DNA from: Ecdyonurus torrentis
Taxonomy: Eukaryota; Arthropoda; Insecta; Ephemeroptera; Heptageniidae
Length of the DNA stretch: 64,000 nt
NCBI GenBank assembly: GCA_949318235.1
Contig: CASGGR010000034.1
Coordinates: 759,501 to 823,500 of the forward strand
Direction: 5' to 3'
Part shown: positions 39,204-52,726 of the stretch, piece after piece
Layout: every line of letters starts with the position of its first letter
Position numbering within the stretch: the stretch's first letter is position 1
Notes under the pieces: generated by a model
Told to the model about the DNA's origin: nothing
Seen by the model: the letters and a program-made list of their open reading frames with translations, nothing else
The model's database searches: none
Position numbers and translations under genes: made by a program

Positions 39204-40424
39204 CTTTCTCATCGTACTTTTCAGACTGTGAATACGATTTTTTATGATATTTCTGAAACTAATAAAGCTACAGGCTTGCCGTTTGAACTAAAATGTAGGA
39301 CCAACATAGTTGCAAAGAAAAGATTATTACACTTTAATCGCTCCAATGCAAACTTTCGCCGTTATAGAGAATCTCAGTGCTTTCTCATCGTAGTTTTCAG
39401 ACTGTGAATACGATTTTTGATGATATCTCCGAAACTAATAAAGCTACAGGCTTGCGGTTTGAACTAAAATGTCGGACTAACAGACTTGTTAAGAAAAGGT
39501 TATTACACCTTAATCGCTCCAATGCAAACTTTCGCCGTTATAGAGAATCTCAGTTCTTTCTCATCGTACTTTTCAGACTGTGACTACGATTTTTGATGAT
39601 ATCTCCGAAACTAATAAAGCTACAGGCTTGCGGTTTGAACTAAAATGTAGGACTAACAGAGTTGCAAAGAAAAGGTTAATCGCTCCAATGCAAACTTTCG
39701 CCGTTATAGAGAATCTCAGTGCTTTCTCATCGTACTTTTCAGACTGTGAATACGATTTTTGATGATATCTCCGAAACTAATAAAGCTACAGGCTTGCGGT
39801 TTGAACTAAAATGTAGGACTAACAGACTTGCAAAGAAAAGGTTATTACACCTTAATCGCTCCAATGCAAAATTTCGCCGTTATAGAGAATCTCAGTGCTT
39901 TCTCATCGTACTTTTCAGACTGTAAATACGATTTTTAATGATATCTCCGAAACTAATAATGCTACAGACTTGCGGTTTGAACTAAAATGTAGGACTAACA
40001 GACTTGCAAAGAAAAGGTTATTACACCTTAATCGCTCCAATGCAAACTTTCGCCGTTATAGAGAATCTCAGTGCTTTCTCATCGACTTTTCAGACTGTGA
40101 ATACGATTTTCGATGATATTTCCGAAACTAATAAAGCTACAGGCTTGCGGTTTGAACTAAAATGTAGGACTAACAGACTTGCAAAGAAAAGGTAATTACA
40201 CCTTAATCGCTCCAATGCAAAATTTCGCCGTTATAGAGAATCTCAGTGCTTTCTCATCGTACTTTTCAGACTGTAAATACGATTTTTAATGATATCTCCG
40301 AAACTAATAATGCTACAGACTTGCGGTTTGAACTAAAATGTAGGACTAACAGACTTGCAAAGAAAAGATTATTACACCTTAATCGCTCCAATGCAAACTT
40401 TCGCCGTTATAGAGAATTTCAGTT
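39204..40424 (+). repeat. 7-monomer HOR (1221 bp), copy 2
   Basis: Tandem copy of 37983-39203 with the same order, including AAAAGGTAATTACACC (about 38969 and 40190) and AAAAGATTATTACACC (about 39143 and 40364). I saw no internal difference by eye. After the end the array continues with the GACTACGATTTTTTATG and TTAAACTAAAATG monomers also found near 35215 and 37658. Confidence 0.9.
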
Positions 40425-41786
40425 CTTTCTCATCGTACTTTTCAGACTGTGACTACGATTTTTTATGATATCTCCGAAACTAATAAAGCTACAGGCTTGC
40501 GGTTTAAACTAAAATGTAGGACTAACAGAGTTGCAAAGAAAATGTTATTGCACCTTAATCGCTCCAATGCAAACTTTTGCCGTTATAGAGAATATCAGTG
40601 CTTTCTCATCGTACTTTTCAGACTGTGAATACGATTTTTTATGATATTTCTGAAACTAATAAAGCTACAGGCTTGCGGTTTGAACTAGAATGTAGGACTA
40701 ACAGAGTTGCGAAGAAAAGGTTATTACACCTTAATCGCTCCAATGCAAACTTTCACCGTTATAGAGAATCTCAGTGCTTTCTCATCGTACTTTTCAGACT
40801 GTGAATACGATTTTTTATGATATTTCTGAAACTAATAAAGCTACAGGCTTGCGGTTTGAACTAAAATGTAGGACCAACAGAGTTGCAAAGAAAAGGTTAT
40901 TACACCTTAATCGCTCCAATGCAAACTTTCGGCGTTATAGAGAATCTCAGTGCTTTCTCATCGTACTTTTCAGACTGTGAATACGATTTTTGATGATATC
41001 TCTGAAACTAATAAAGCTACAGGCTTGCGGTTTGAACTAAAATTTAGGACTAACAGACTTGCAAAGAAAAGGTTATTACACCTTAATCGCTCCAATGCAA
41101 ACTTTCGCCGTTTTAGAGAATCTCAGTGCTTTCTCATCGTACTTTTCAGTTTGTGAATACGATTTTTGAGGATATTACCAAAACTTATAAAGCTACCGGC
41201 TTGCGGTTTGAACTAAAATGTAGTACTTACAGACTTGCAAAGTAAAGGTTATTACACCTTAATCGCTCTAATGCAAACTTTCGCCGTTATAGAGAATCTC
41301 AGTGCTTTCTCATCGTACTTTTCAGACAGTGAATACGATTTTTCATTAAATCTCCGAAACTAATAAAGCTACAGGTTTGCGGTTTGAGCTTAAATATAGG
41401 ACTAACAGACTTGCAAAGAAAAGGTTATTACACCTTAATCGCTCCAATGGAAACTTTCGCCGTTATAGAGAATCTCAGTGCTTTCTCATCGTACTTTTTA
41501 GACTGTGAATACGATTTTTGATGATATCTCCGAAACTAATAAAGCTACAGGCTTGCGGTTTGAACTTAAATGTAGGACTAACAGACTTGCAAAGAAAATG
41601 TTATTACACCTTAATCGCTCCATTGCAAACTTTCGCCGTTATAGAGAATCTCAGTGCTTTCTTATCGTACTTTTCAGACTGTGAATACCATTTTTGATGA
41701 TATCTCCGAAACTAATAAAGCTACAGGCTTGCGGTTTGAACTAAAATGTAGGACCAACAGACTTGCAAAGAAAAGGTTATTACACC

Positions 41787-43117
41787 TTAATCGCTCCAAT
41801 GCAAACTTTCGGCGTTATAGAGAATCTCAGTGCTTTCTCATCGTACTTTTCAGACTGTGAATACGATTTTTGATTATATCTATGAAACTAATAAAGCTAC
41901 AGGCTTGCGGTTTGAACTAAAATTTAGTACTAACAGACTTGCAAAGAAAAGGTTATTACACCTTAATCGCTCCAATGCAAACTTTCGCCGTTTTAGAGAA
42001 TCTCAGTGCTTTCTCATCGTACTTTTCAGTTTGTGAATACGATTTTTGAGGATATTACCAAAACTCATAAAGCTACAGGCTTGCGGTTTGAACTAAAATG
42101 TAGTAGTAACAGACTTGCAAAGTAAAGGTTATTACACCTTAATCGCTCTAATGCAAACTTTCGCCGTTAGAGAGAATCTCAGTGCTTTCTCATCGTACTT
42201 TTCAGACTGTGAATACGATTTTTGACTATATCTCCGAAACTAATAAAGCTACAAGCTTGCGGTTTGAACTAAAATGTAGGACTAACAGACTTGCAAAGAA
42301 AAGGTTATTACACCTTAATCGCTCCAATGCAAACTTTCGCCGTTATAGAGAATCTCAGTGCTTTCTCATCGTACTTTTCAGACTGTGAATACGATTTTTG
42401 ATGATATCTCCGAAACTAATAAAGCTACAGGCTTGCGGTTTGAACTTAAATGTAGGACTAACAGACTTGCAAAGAAAAAGTTATTACACCTTAATCGCTC
42501 CAATGCAAACTTTCGCCGTTATAGAGAATTTCAGTTCTTTCTCATCGTACTTTTCAGACTGTGACTACGATTTTTATGATATCTCCGAAACTAATAAAGC
42601 TACAGGCTTGCGGTTTGAACTAAAATGTAGGACTAACAGAGTTGCAAAGAAAAGGTTATTACACCTTAATCGCTCCAATGCAAACTTTCGCCGTTATAGA
42701 GAATCTCAGTGCTTTCTCATCGTACTTTTCAGACTGTGAATACGATTTTTGATGATATTTTTGAAACTAATAAAGCTACAGGCTTGCGGTTTGAACTAGA
42801 ATGTAGGACTAACAGAGTTGCGAAGAAAAGGTTATTACACCTTAATCGCTCCAATGCAAACTTTCGCCGTTATAGAGAATCTCAGTGCTTTCTCATCGTA
42901 CTTTTCAGACTGTGAATATGATTTTTGATGATATCTCCGAAACTAATAAAGCTACAGGTTTGCGGTTTGAGCTAAAATATAGGACTAACAGACTTGCAAA
43001 GAAAAGGTTATTACACCTTAATCGCTCCAATGGAAACTTTCGCCGTTATAGAGAATCTCAGTGCTTTCTCATCGTACTTTTCAGACTGTGAATACGATTT
43101 TTGATGATATCTCTGAA
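41787..43117 (+). repeat. Block with a near-identical copy 13,487 bp upstream, member 2
   Basis: Copy of 28300-29630. The preceding monomers (AGTTTGTGAATACG with GAGGATATTACC near 41155, GATTTTTCATTAAATC near 41340, AAAATGTTATTACACC near 41598) also resemble those at 27.8-28.3 and 29.6-29.8 kb, though with other offsets. The wider region thus seems to be a rearranged copy of the 27-30 kb segment. Confidence 0.8.
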
Positions 43118-44441
43118 ACTAATAAAGCTACAGGCTTGCGGTTTAAACTAAATCTTAGGACTAACAGACTTGCAAAGAAAAGGTTATTACACCTTAATCG
43201 CTCCAATGCAAACTTTCGCCGTTTTAGAGAATCTCAGTGCTTTCTCATCGTACTTTTCAGTTTGTGAATACGATTTTTGAGGATATTACCAAAACTTATA
43301 AAGCTACAGGCTTGCGGTTTGAACTAAAATGTAGTACTTACAGAATTGCAAAGTAAAGGTTATTACACCTTAATCGCTCTAATGCAAACTTTCGCCGTTA
43401 TAGAGAATCTCAGTGCTTTCTCATCGTACTTTTCAGACTGTGAATACGATTTTTGATTAAATCTCCGAAACTAATAAAGCTACAGGTTTGCGGTTTGAGC
43501 TAAAATATAGGACTAACAGACTTGCAAAGAAAAGGTTATTACACCTTAATCGCTCCAATGGAAACTTTCGCCGTTATAGAGAATCTCAGTGCTTTCTCAT
43601 CGTACTTTTCAGACTGTGAATAAGATTTTTGATGATATCTCCGAAACTAATAAAGCTACAGGCTTGCGGTTTGAACTTAAATGTAGGACTAACAGACTTG
43701 CAAAGAAAATGTTATTACACCTTAATCGCTCCATTGCAAACTTTCGCCGTTATAGAGAATCTCAGTGCTTTCTTATCGTACTTTTCAGACTGTGAATACC
43801 AATTTTGATGATATCTCCGAAACTAATAAAGCTACAGGCTTGCGGTTTGAACTAAAATGTAGGACCAACAGAGTTGCAAAGAAAAGGTTATTACACCTTA
43901 ATCGCTCCAATGCAAACTTTCGGCGTTATAGAGAATCTCAGTGCTTTCTCATCGTACTTTTCAGACTGTGAATACGATTTTTGATTATATCTATGAAACT
44001 AATAAAGCTACAGGCTTGCGGTTTGAACTAAAATTTAGGACTAACAGACTTGCAAAGAAAAGGTTATTACACCTTAATCGCTCCAATGCAAACTTTAGCC
44101 GTTTTAGAGAATCTCAGTGCTTTCTCATCGTACTTTTCAGTTTGTGAATACGATTTTTGAGGATATTACCAAAACTCATAAAGCTACAGGCTTACGGTTT
44201 GAACTAAAATGTAGTAGTAACAGACTTGCAAAGTAAAGGTTATTACACCTTAATCGCTCTAATGCAAACTTTCGCCGTTATAGAGAATCTCAGTGCTTTC
44301 TCATCGTACTTTTCAGACTGTGAATACGATTTTTGACTATATGTCCGAAACTAATAAAGCTACAAGCTTTCGGTTTGAACTAAAATGTAGGACTAACAGA
44401 CTTGCAAAGAAAAGGTTATTACACCTTAATCGCTCCAATGC
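43034..44441 (+). repeat. 8-monomer HOR (1408 bp), copy 1
   Basis: Aligns with 44442-45765 at an offset of exactly 1408 (8 x 176). Markers are ACTAAATCTTAGGAC (about 43147), GTAGTACTTACAGAATTGC, TGATTAAATCTCC, CAATGGAAAC, GAATACCAATTTTG (about 43795) and ACTTTAGCCG (about 44094). The edge is set by 43033 (G) versus 44441 (C). Confidence 0.88.
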
Positions 44442-45765
44442 AAACTTTCGCCGTTATAGAGAATCTCAGTGCTTTCTCATCGTACTTTTCAGACTGTGAA
44501 TACGATTTTTGATGATATCTCTGAAACTAATAAAGCTACAGGCTTGCGGTTTGAACTAAATCTTAGGACTAACAGACTTGCAAAGAAAAGGTTATTACAC
44601 CTTAATCGCTCCAATGCAAACTTTCGCCGTTTTAGAGAATCTCAGTGCTTTCTCATCGTACTTTTCAGTTTGTGAATACGATTTTTGAGGATATTACCAA
44701 AACTTATAAAGCTACAGGCTTGCGGTTTGAACTAAAATGTAGTACTTACAGAATTGCAAAGTAAAGGTTATTACACCTTAATCGCTCTAATGCAAACTTT
44801 CGCCGTTATAGAGAATCTCAGTGCTTTCTCATCGTACTTTTCAGACTGTGAATACGATTTTTGATTAAATCTCCGAAACTAATAAAGCTACAGGTTTGCG
44901 GTTTGAGCTAAAATATAGGACTAACAGACTTGCAAAGAAAAGGTTATTACACCTTAATCGCTCCAATGGAAACTTTCGCCGTTATAGAGAATCTCAGTGC
45001 TTTCTCATCGTACTTTTCAGACTGTGAATACGATTTTTGATGATATCTCCGAAACTAATAAAGCTACAGGCTTGCGGTTTGAACTTAAATGTAGGACTAA
45101 CAGACTTGCAAAGAAAATGTTATTACACCTTAATCGCTCCATTGCAAACTTTCGCCGTTATAGAGAATCTCAGTGCTTTCTTATCGTACTTTTCAGACTG
45201 TGAATACCAATTTTGATGATATCTCCGAAACTAATAAAGCTACAGGCTTGCGGTTTGAACTAAAATGTAGGACCAACAGAGTTGCAAAGAAAAGGTTATT
45301 ACACCTTAATCGCTCCAATGCAAACTTTCGGCGTTATAGAGAATCTCAGTGCTTTCTCATCGTACTTTTCAGACTGTGAATACGATTTTTGATTATATCT
45401 ATGAAACTAATAAAGCTACAGGCTTGCGGTTTGAACTAAAATTTAGGACTAACAGACTTGCAAAGAAAAGGTTATTACACCTTAATCGCTCCAATGCAAA
45501 CTTTAGCCGTTTTAGAGAATCTCAGTGCTTTCTCATCGTACTTTTCAGTTTGTGAATACGATTTTTGAGGATATTACCAAAACTCATAAAGCTACAGGCT
45601 TGCGGTTTGAACTAAAATGTAGTAGTAACAGATTTGCAAAGTAAAGGTTATTACACCTTAATCGCTCTAATGCAAACTTTCGCCGTTATAGAGAATCTCA
45701 GTGCTTTCTCATCGTACTTTTCAGACTGTGAATACGATTTTTGACTATATGTCCGAAACTAATAA
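44442..45765 (+). repeat. 8-monomer HOR (1408 bp), copy 2, incomplete
   Basis: Copy of 43034-44357. The match ends at 45766, where ACAGGTTTGCGG replaces ACAAGCTTTCGG, so the last half monomer of the unit is from another source. Minor differences include GTTTGAACTAAATC near 44550 versus GTTTAAACTAAATC near 43142. Confidence 0.86.
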
Positions 45766-46279
45766 AGCTACAGGTTTGCGGTTTGAGCTAAAATATAGGA
45801 CTAACAGACTTGCGAAGAAAAGGTTATTACACCTTAATCGCTCTAATGGAAACTTTCGCCGTTATAGAGAATCTCAGTGCTTTCTCATCGTACTTTTCAG
45901 ACTGTGAATACGATTTTTGATGATATCTCCGAAACTAATAAAGCTACAGGCTTGCGGTTTGAACTTAAATGTAGGACTAACAGACTTGCAAAGAAAATGT
46001 TATTACACCTTAATCGCTCCATTGCAAACTTTCGCCGTTATAGAGAATCTCAGTGCTTTCTTATCGTACTTTTCAGACTGTGAATACCATTTTTGATGAT
46101 ATCTCCGAAACTAATAAAGCTACAGGCTTGCGGTTTGAACTAAAATGTAGGACTAACAGACTTGCAAAGAAAAGGTTATTACACCTTAATCGCTCCAATG
46201 CAAACTTTCGCCGTTATAGAGAATCTCAGTGCTTTCTCATCGTACTTTTCAGACTGTGAATACGATTTTTGATGATATT

Positions 46280-48568
46280 TCCGAAACTAATAAAGCTACA
46301 GGCTTGCGGTTTCAACTAAAATGTAGGACTAACAGACTTGCAAAGAAAAGGTTATTACACCTTAATCGCTCCAATGCAAACTTTTGCCGTTATAGAGAAT
46401 CCTAGTGCTTTCTCATCGTTTTTTTCAGACTGTAAATACGATTTTTGGTGATATCTCCGAAACCAATAAAGCTACAGGCTTGCGGTTTGAACTAAAACAT
46501 AGGACTAACAGACTTGCAAAGAAAAGATTTTTACACTGTAATCGCTCCAATGCAAACTTTCGCCGTTATAGAGAATCTTAGTGCTTTATCATCGTAGTTT
46601 TCAGACTGTGAATACGATTTTTGATGATATCTCCGAAACTAATAAAGCTACAGGCTTGCGAATTGAACTAAAATGTAGGACTAACAGACTTGTTAAGAAA
46701 AGGTTATTACACCTTAATCGCTCCAATGCAAACTTTCGCCGTTATAGAGAATCTCAGTTCTTTCTCATCGTACTTTTCAGACTGTGACTACGATTTTTGA
46801 TGATATCTCCGAAACTAATAAAGCTACAGGCTTGCGGTTTAAACTAAAATGTAGGACTAACAGAGTTGCAAAGAAAAGGTTATTACACCTTAATCGCTCC
46901 AATGCAAATTTTCGCCGTTATAGAGAATGTCAGTGCTTTCTCATCGTACTTTTCAGACTGTGAATACGATTTTTTAAGATATCTCCGAAACTAATAAAGC
47001 TACAGGCTTGCGGTTCGAACTAGAATGTAGGACTAACAGAGTTGCGAAGAAAAGGTAATTACACCTTAATCGCTCCAATGCAAACTTTCACCGTTATAGA
47101 GAATCTCAGTGCTTTTTTCATCGTACTTTTCAGACTGTGAATACGATTTTTTATGATATCTCCGAAACTAATAAGGCTACAGGCTCGCGGTTTGAACTAA
47201 AATGTAGGACCAACAGAGTTGCAAAGAAAAGGTTATTACACCTTAATCGCTCCAATGCAAACTTTCGGCGTTATAGAGAATCTCAGTGCTTTCTCATCGT
47301 AATTTTCAGACTGTGAATACGATTTTTGATGATATCTCTGAAACTAATAAAGCTACAGGCTTGCGGTTTGAACTAAAATTTAGGACTAACAGACTTGCAA
47401 AGAAAAGGTTCTTACACCTTAATCGCTCCAATGCAAACTTTCGCCGTTTTAGAGAATCTCAGTGCTTTCTCATCGTACTTTTCAGTTTGTGAATACGATT
47501 TTTGAGGATATTACCAAAACTCATAAAGCTACAGGCTTGCGGTTTGAACTAAAATGTAGTACTAACAGACTTGCAAAGTAAAGGTTATTACACCTTAATC
47601 GCTCTAATGCAAACTTTCGCCGTTATAGAGAATCTCAGTGCTTTCTCATCGTAGTTTTCAGACTGTGAATACGATTTTTGATGATATCTCCGAAACTAAT
47701 AAAGCTACAGGCTTGCGGTTTAAACTAAAATGTAGGTATAACAGACTTGTTAAGAAAAGGTTATTACACCTTAATCGCTCCAATGCAAACTTTCGCCGTT
47801 ATAGAGAATCTCAGTTCTTTCTCATCGTACTTTTCAGACTGTGACTACGATTTTTGATGATATCTCCGAAACTAATAAAGCTACAGGCTTGCGGTTTAAA
47901 CTAAAATGTAGGACTAACAGAGTTGCAAAGAAAAGGTTATTACACCTTAATCGCTCCAATGCAAACTTTCGCCGTTATAGAGAATCTCAGTTCTTTCTCA
48001 TCGTACTTTTCAGACTGTGACTACGATTTTTGATGATATCTCCGAAACTAATAAAGCTACAGGCTTGCGGTTTAAACTAAAATGTAGGACTAACAGAGTT
48101 GCAAAGAAAAGGTTATTACACCTTAATCGCTCCAATGCAAATTTTCGCCGTTATAGAGAATGTCAGTGCTTTCTCATCGTACTTTTCAGAGTGTGAATAC
48201 GATTTTTTAAGATATCTCCGAAACTAATAAGGCTACAGGCTTGCGGTTTGAACTAAAATGTAGTACTAACAGACTTGCAAAGTAAAGGTTATTACACCTT
48301 AATCGCTCTAATGCAAACTTTCGCCGTTATAGAGAATCTCAGTGCTTTCTCATCGTAGTTTTCAGACTGTGAATACGATTTTTGATGATATCTCCGAAAC
48401 TAATAAAGCTACAGGCTTGCGGTTTAAACTAAAATGTAGGACTAACAGACTTGTTAAGAAAAGGTTATTACACCTTAATCGCTCCAATGCAAACTTTCGC
48501 CGTTATAGAAAATCTCAGTTCTTTCTCATCGTACTTTTCAGACTGTGACTACGATTTTTGATGATATC
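46280..48568 (+). repeat. 13-monomer block (2289 bp), first of three
   Basis: Starts with a GGTTTCAACTAAAATG monomer (about 46311), then GAATCCTAGTGC, CATCGTTTTTTTCAG, TTTTTGGTGATATC, AAAACATAGGAC and TGCTTTATCATCG. The same order restarts at 48569 (offset 2289) and near 51035 (offset 2466). This copy has one GTTTAAACTAAAATG monomer more (about 47840-48015) than the next, so the members differ by whole monomers as well as by point changes (for example GTAGGTATAACAG near 47732). Confidence 0.87.
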
Positions 48569-51034
48569 TCCGAAACTAATAAAGCTACAGGCTTGCGGTT
48601 TCAACTAAAATGTAGGACTAACAGACTTGCAAAGAAAAGGTTATTACACCTTAATCGCTCCAATGCAAACTTTTGCCGTTATAGAGAATCCTAGTGCTTT
48701 CTCATCGTTTTTTTCAGACTGTAAATACGATTTTTGGTGATATCTCCGAAACCAATAAAGCTACAGGCTTGCGGTTTGAACTAAAACATAGGACTAACAG
48801 ACTTGCAAAGAAAAGATTTTTACACTGTAATCGCTCCAATGCAAACTTTCGCCGTTATAGAGAATCTTAGTGCTTTATCATCGTAGTTTTCAGACTGTGA
48901 ATACGATTTTTGATGATATCTCCGAAACTAATAAAGCTACAGGCTTGCGAATTGAACTAAAATGTAGGACTAACAGACTTGTTAAGAAAAGGTTATTACA
49001 CCTTAATCGCTCCAATGCAAACTTTCGCCGTTATAGAGAATCTCAGTTCTTTCTCATCGTACTTTTCAGACTGTGACTACGATTTTTGATGATATCTCCG
49101 AAACTAATAAAGCTACAGGCTTGCGGTTTAAACTAAAATGTAGGACTAACAGAGTTGCAAAGAAAAGGTTATTACACCTTAATCGCTCCAATGCAAATTT
49201 TCGCCGTTATAGAGAATGTCAGTGCTTTCTCATCGTACTTTTCAGACTGTGAATACGATTTTTTAAGATATCTCCGAAACTAATAAAGCTACAGGCTTGC
49301 GGTTCGAACTAGAATGTAGGACTAACAGAGTTGCGAAGAAAAGGTAATTACACCTTAATCGCTCCAATGCAAACTTTCACCGTTATAGAGAATCTCAGTG
49401 CTTTTTTCATCGTACTTTTCAGACTGTGAATGCGATTTTTTATGATATCTCCGAAACTAATAAGGCTACAGGCTCGCGGTTTGAACTAAAATGTAGGACC
49501 AACAGAGTTGCAAAGAAAAGGTTATTACACCTTAATCGCTCCAATGCAAACTTTCGGCGTTATAGAGAATCTCAGTGCTTTCTCATCGTAATTTTCAGAC
49601 TGTGAATACGATTTTTGATGATATCTCTGAAACTAATAAAGCTACAGGCTTGCGGTTTGAACTAAAATTTAGGACTAACAGACTTGCAAAGAAAAGGTTC
49701 TTACACCTTAATCGCTCCAATGCAAACTTTCGCCGTTTTAGAGAATCTCAGTGCTTTCTCATCGTACTTTTCAGTTTGTGAATACGATTTTTGAGGATAT
49801 TACCAAAACTCATAAAGCTACAGGCTTGCGGTTTGAACTAAAATGTAGTACTAACAGACTTGCAAAGTAAAGGTTATTACACCTTAATCGCTCTAATGCA
49901 AACTTTCGCCGTTATAGAGAATCTCAGTGCTTTCTCATCGTAGTTTTCAGACTGTGAATACGATTTTTGATGATATCTCCGAAACTAATAAAGCTACAGG
50001 CTTGCGGTTTAAACTAAAATGTAGGACTAACAGACTTGTTAAGAAAAGGTTATTACACCTTAATCGCTCCAATGCAAACTTTCGCCGTTATAGAGAATCT
50101 CAGTTCTTTCTCATCGTACTTTTCAGACTGTGACTACGATTTTTGATGATATCTCCGAAACTAATAAAGCTACAGGCTTGCGGTTTAAACTAAAATGTAG
50201 GACTAACAGAGTTGCAAAGAAAAGGTTATTACACCTTAATCGCTCCAATGCAAATTTTCGCCGTTATAGAGAATGTCAGTGCTTTCTCATCGTACTTTTC
50301 AGAGTGTGAATACGATTTTTTAAGATATCTCCGAAACTAATAAGGCTACAGGCTCGCGGTTTGAACTAAAATGTAGGACCAACAGAGTTGCAAAGAAAAG
50401 GTTATTACACCTTAATCGCTCCAATGCAAACTTTCGGCGTTATAGAGAATCTCAGTGCTTTCTCATCGTACTTTTCAGACTGTGAATACGATTTTTGATG
50501 ATATCTCTGAAACTAATAAAGCTACAGGCTTGCGGTTTGAACTAAAATTTAGGACTAACAGACTTGCAAAGAAAAGGTTCTTACACCTTAATCGCTCCAA
50601 TGCAAACTTTCGCCGTTTTAGAGAATCTCAGTGCTTTCTCATCGTACTTTTCAGTTTGTGAATACGATTTTTGAGGATATTACCAAAACTCATAAAGCTA
50701 CAGGCTTGCGGTTTGAACTAAAATGTAGTACTAACAGACTTGCAAAGTAAAGGTTATTACACCTTAATCGCTCCAATGCAAACTTTCGCCGTTATAGAGA
50801 ATCTCAGTTCTTTCTCATCGTACTTTTCAGACTGTGACTACGATTTTTGATGATATCTCCGAAACTAATAAAGCTACAGGCTTGCGGTTTGAACTAAAAT
50901 GTAGGACTAACAGACTTGCAAAGAAAAGGTTATTACACCTTAATCGCTCCAATGCAAACTTTCGCCGTTATAGAGAATCTCAGTGCTTTCTCATCGTACT
51001 TTTCAGACTGTGAATACGATTTTTGATGATATTT
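48569..51034 (+). repeat. 14-monomer block (2466 bp), second of three
   Basis: Aligns with 46280 onward (offset 2289) until the missing monomer, after which the offset drops by 176 to 2113 (CAGAGTGTGAATACG at about 48189 and 50302). It then contains an extra five-monomer repeat: 50455-50660 matches 49575-49780 at an offset of 880. The net unit is one monomer longer than the first. Confidence 0.85.
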
Positions 51035-52726
51035 CCGAAACTAATAAAGCTACAGGCTTGCGGTTTCAACTAAAATGTAGGACTAACAGACTTGCAAAGA
51101 AAAGGTTATTACACCTTAATCGCTCCAATGCAAACTTTTGCCGTTATAGAGAATCCTAGTGCTTTCTCATCGTTTTTTTTCAGACTGTAAATACGATTTT
51201 TGGTGATATCTCCGAAACCAATAAAGCTACAGGCTTGCGGTTTGAACTAAAACATAGGACTAACAGACTTGCAAAGAAAAGATTTTTACACTGTAATCGC
51301 TCCAATGCAAACTTTCGCCGTTATAGAGAATCTCAGTGCTTTATCATCGTAGTTTTCAGACTGTGAATACGATTTTTGATGATATCTCCGAAACTAATAA
51401 AGCTACAGGCTTGCGGTTTGAACTAAAATGTAGGACTAACAGACTTGTTAAGAAAAGGTTATTACACCTTAATCGCTCCAATGCAAACTTTCGCCGTTAT
51501 AGAGAATCTCAGTTCTTTCTCATCGTACTTTTCAGACTGTGACTACGATTTTTGATGATATCTCCGAAACTAATAAAGCTACAGGCTTGCGGTTTAAACT
51601 AAAATGTAGGACTAACAGAGTTGCAAAGAAAAGGTTATTACACCTTAATCGCTCCAATGCAAATTTTCGCCGTTATAGAGAATGTCAGTGCTTTCTCATC
51701 GTACTTTTCAGACTGTGAATACGATTTTTTAAGATATCTCCGAAACTAATAAAGCTACAGGCTTGCGGTTCGAACTAGAATGTAGGACTAACAGAGTTGC
51801 GAAGAAAAGGTAATTACACCTTAATCGCTCCAATGCAAACTTTCACCGTTATAGAGAATCTCAGTGCTTTTTTCATCGTACTTTTCAGACTGTGAATACG
51901 ATTTTTTATGATATCTCCGAAACTAATAAGGCTACAGGCTCGCGGTTTGAACTAAAATGTAGGACCAACAGAGTTGCAAAGAAAAGGTTATTACACCTTA
52001 ATCGCTCCAATGCAAACTTTCGGCGTTATAGAGAATCTCAGTGCTTTCTCATCGTACTTTTCAGACTGTGAATACGATTTTTGATGATATCTCTGAAACT
52101 AATAAAGCTACAGGCTTGCGGTTTGAACTAAAATTTAGGACTAACAGACTTGCAAAGAAAAGGTTCTTACACCTTAATCGCTCCAATGCAAACTTTCGCC
52201 GTTTTAGAGAATCTCAGTGCTTTCTCATCGTACTTTTCAGTTTGTGAATACGATTTTTGAGGATATTACCAAAACTCATAAAGCTACAGGCTTGCGGTTT
52301 GAACTAAAATGTAGTACTAACAGACTTGCAAAGTAAAGGTTATTACACCTTAATCGCTCTAATGCAAACTTTCGCCGTTATAGAGAATCTCAGTGCTTTC
52401 TCATCGTAGTTTTCAGACTGTGAATACGATTTTTGATGATATCTCCGAAACTAATAAAGCTACAGGCTTGCGGTTTGAACTAAAATGTAGGACTAACAGA
52501 CTTGTTAAGAAAAGGTTATTACACCTTAATCGCTCCAATGCAAACTTTCGCCGTTATAGAGAATATCAGTTCTTTCTCATCGTACTTTTCAGACTGTGAC
52601 TACGATTTTTGATGATATCTCCGAAACTAATAAAGCTACAGGCTTGCGGTTTAAACTAAAATGTAGGACTAACAGAGTTGCAAAGAAAAGGTTATTACAC
52701 CTTAATCGCTCCAATGCAAATTTTCG
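51035..52726 (+). repeat. Third, partial member of the 46-52 kb repeat series
   Basis: Repeats the order GGTTTCAAC, GAATCCTAGTGC, CATCGTTTTTTTTCAG (one T longer than the other two), AAAACATAGG, TGCTTTATCATCG, then the GGTTCGAACTAGAATG, GGCTCGCGG and GAGGATATTACC monomers, at an offset of 2466 from 48569. It passes into the 1936-bp HOR at 52727. Confidence 0.85.

Larger units (their letters stand above)
32336..39690 (+). repeat. Cluster of monomers with a 10-bp deletion
   Basis: The consensus GGTTATTACACCTTAATCGC is shortened to GGTTAATCGC near 32336, 34437, 36010, 36882 (here AGTTTAATCGC), 38453 and 39674. The lost segment lies between two TTA triplets, as expected for replication slippage. 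All six occurrences are explained by the 2102-, 2443- and 1221-bp duplications, so a single founding event is likely. I did not see this form elsewhere in the window. Confidence 0.88.
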
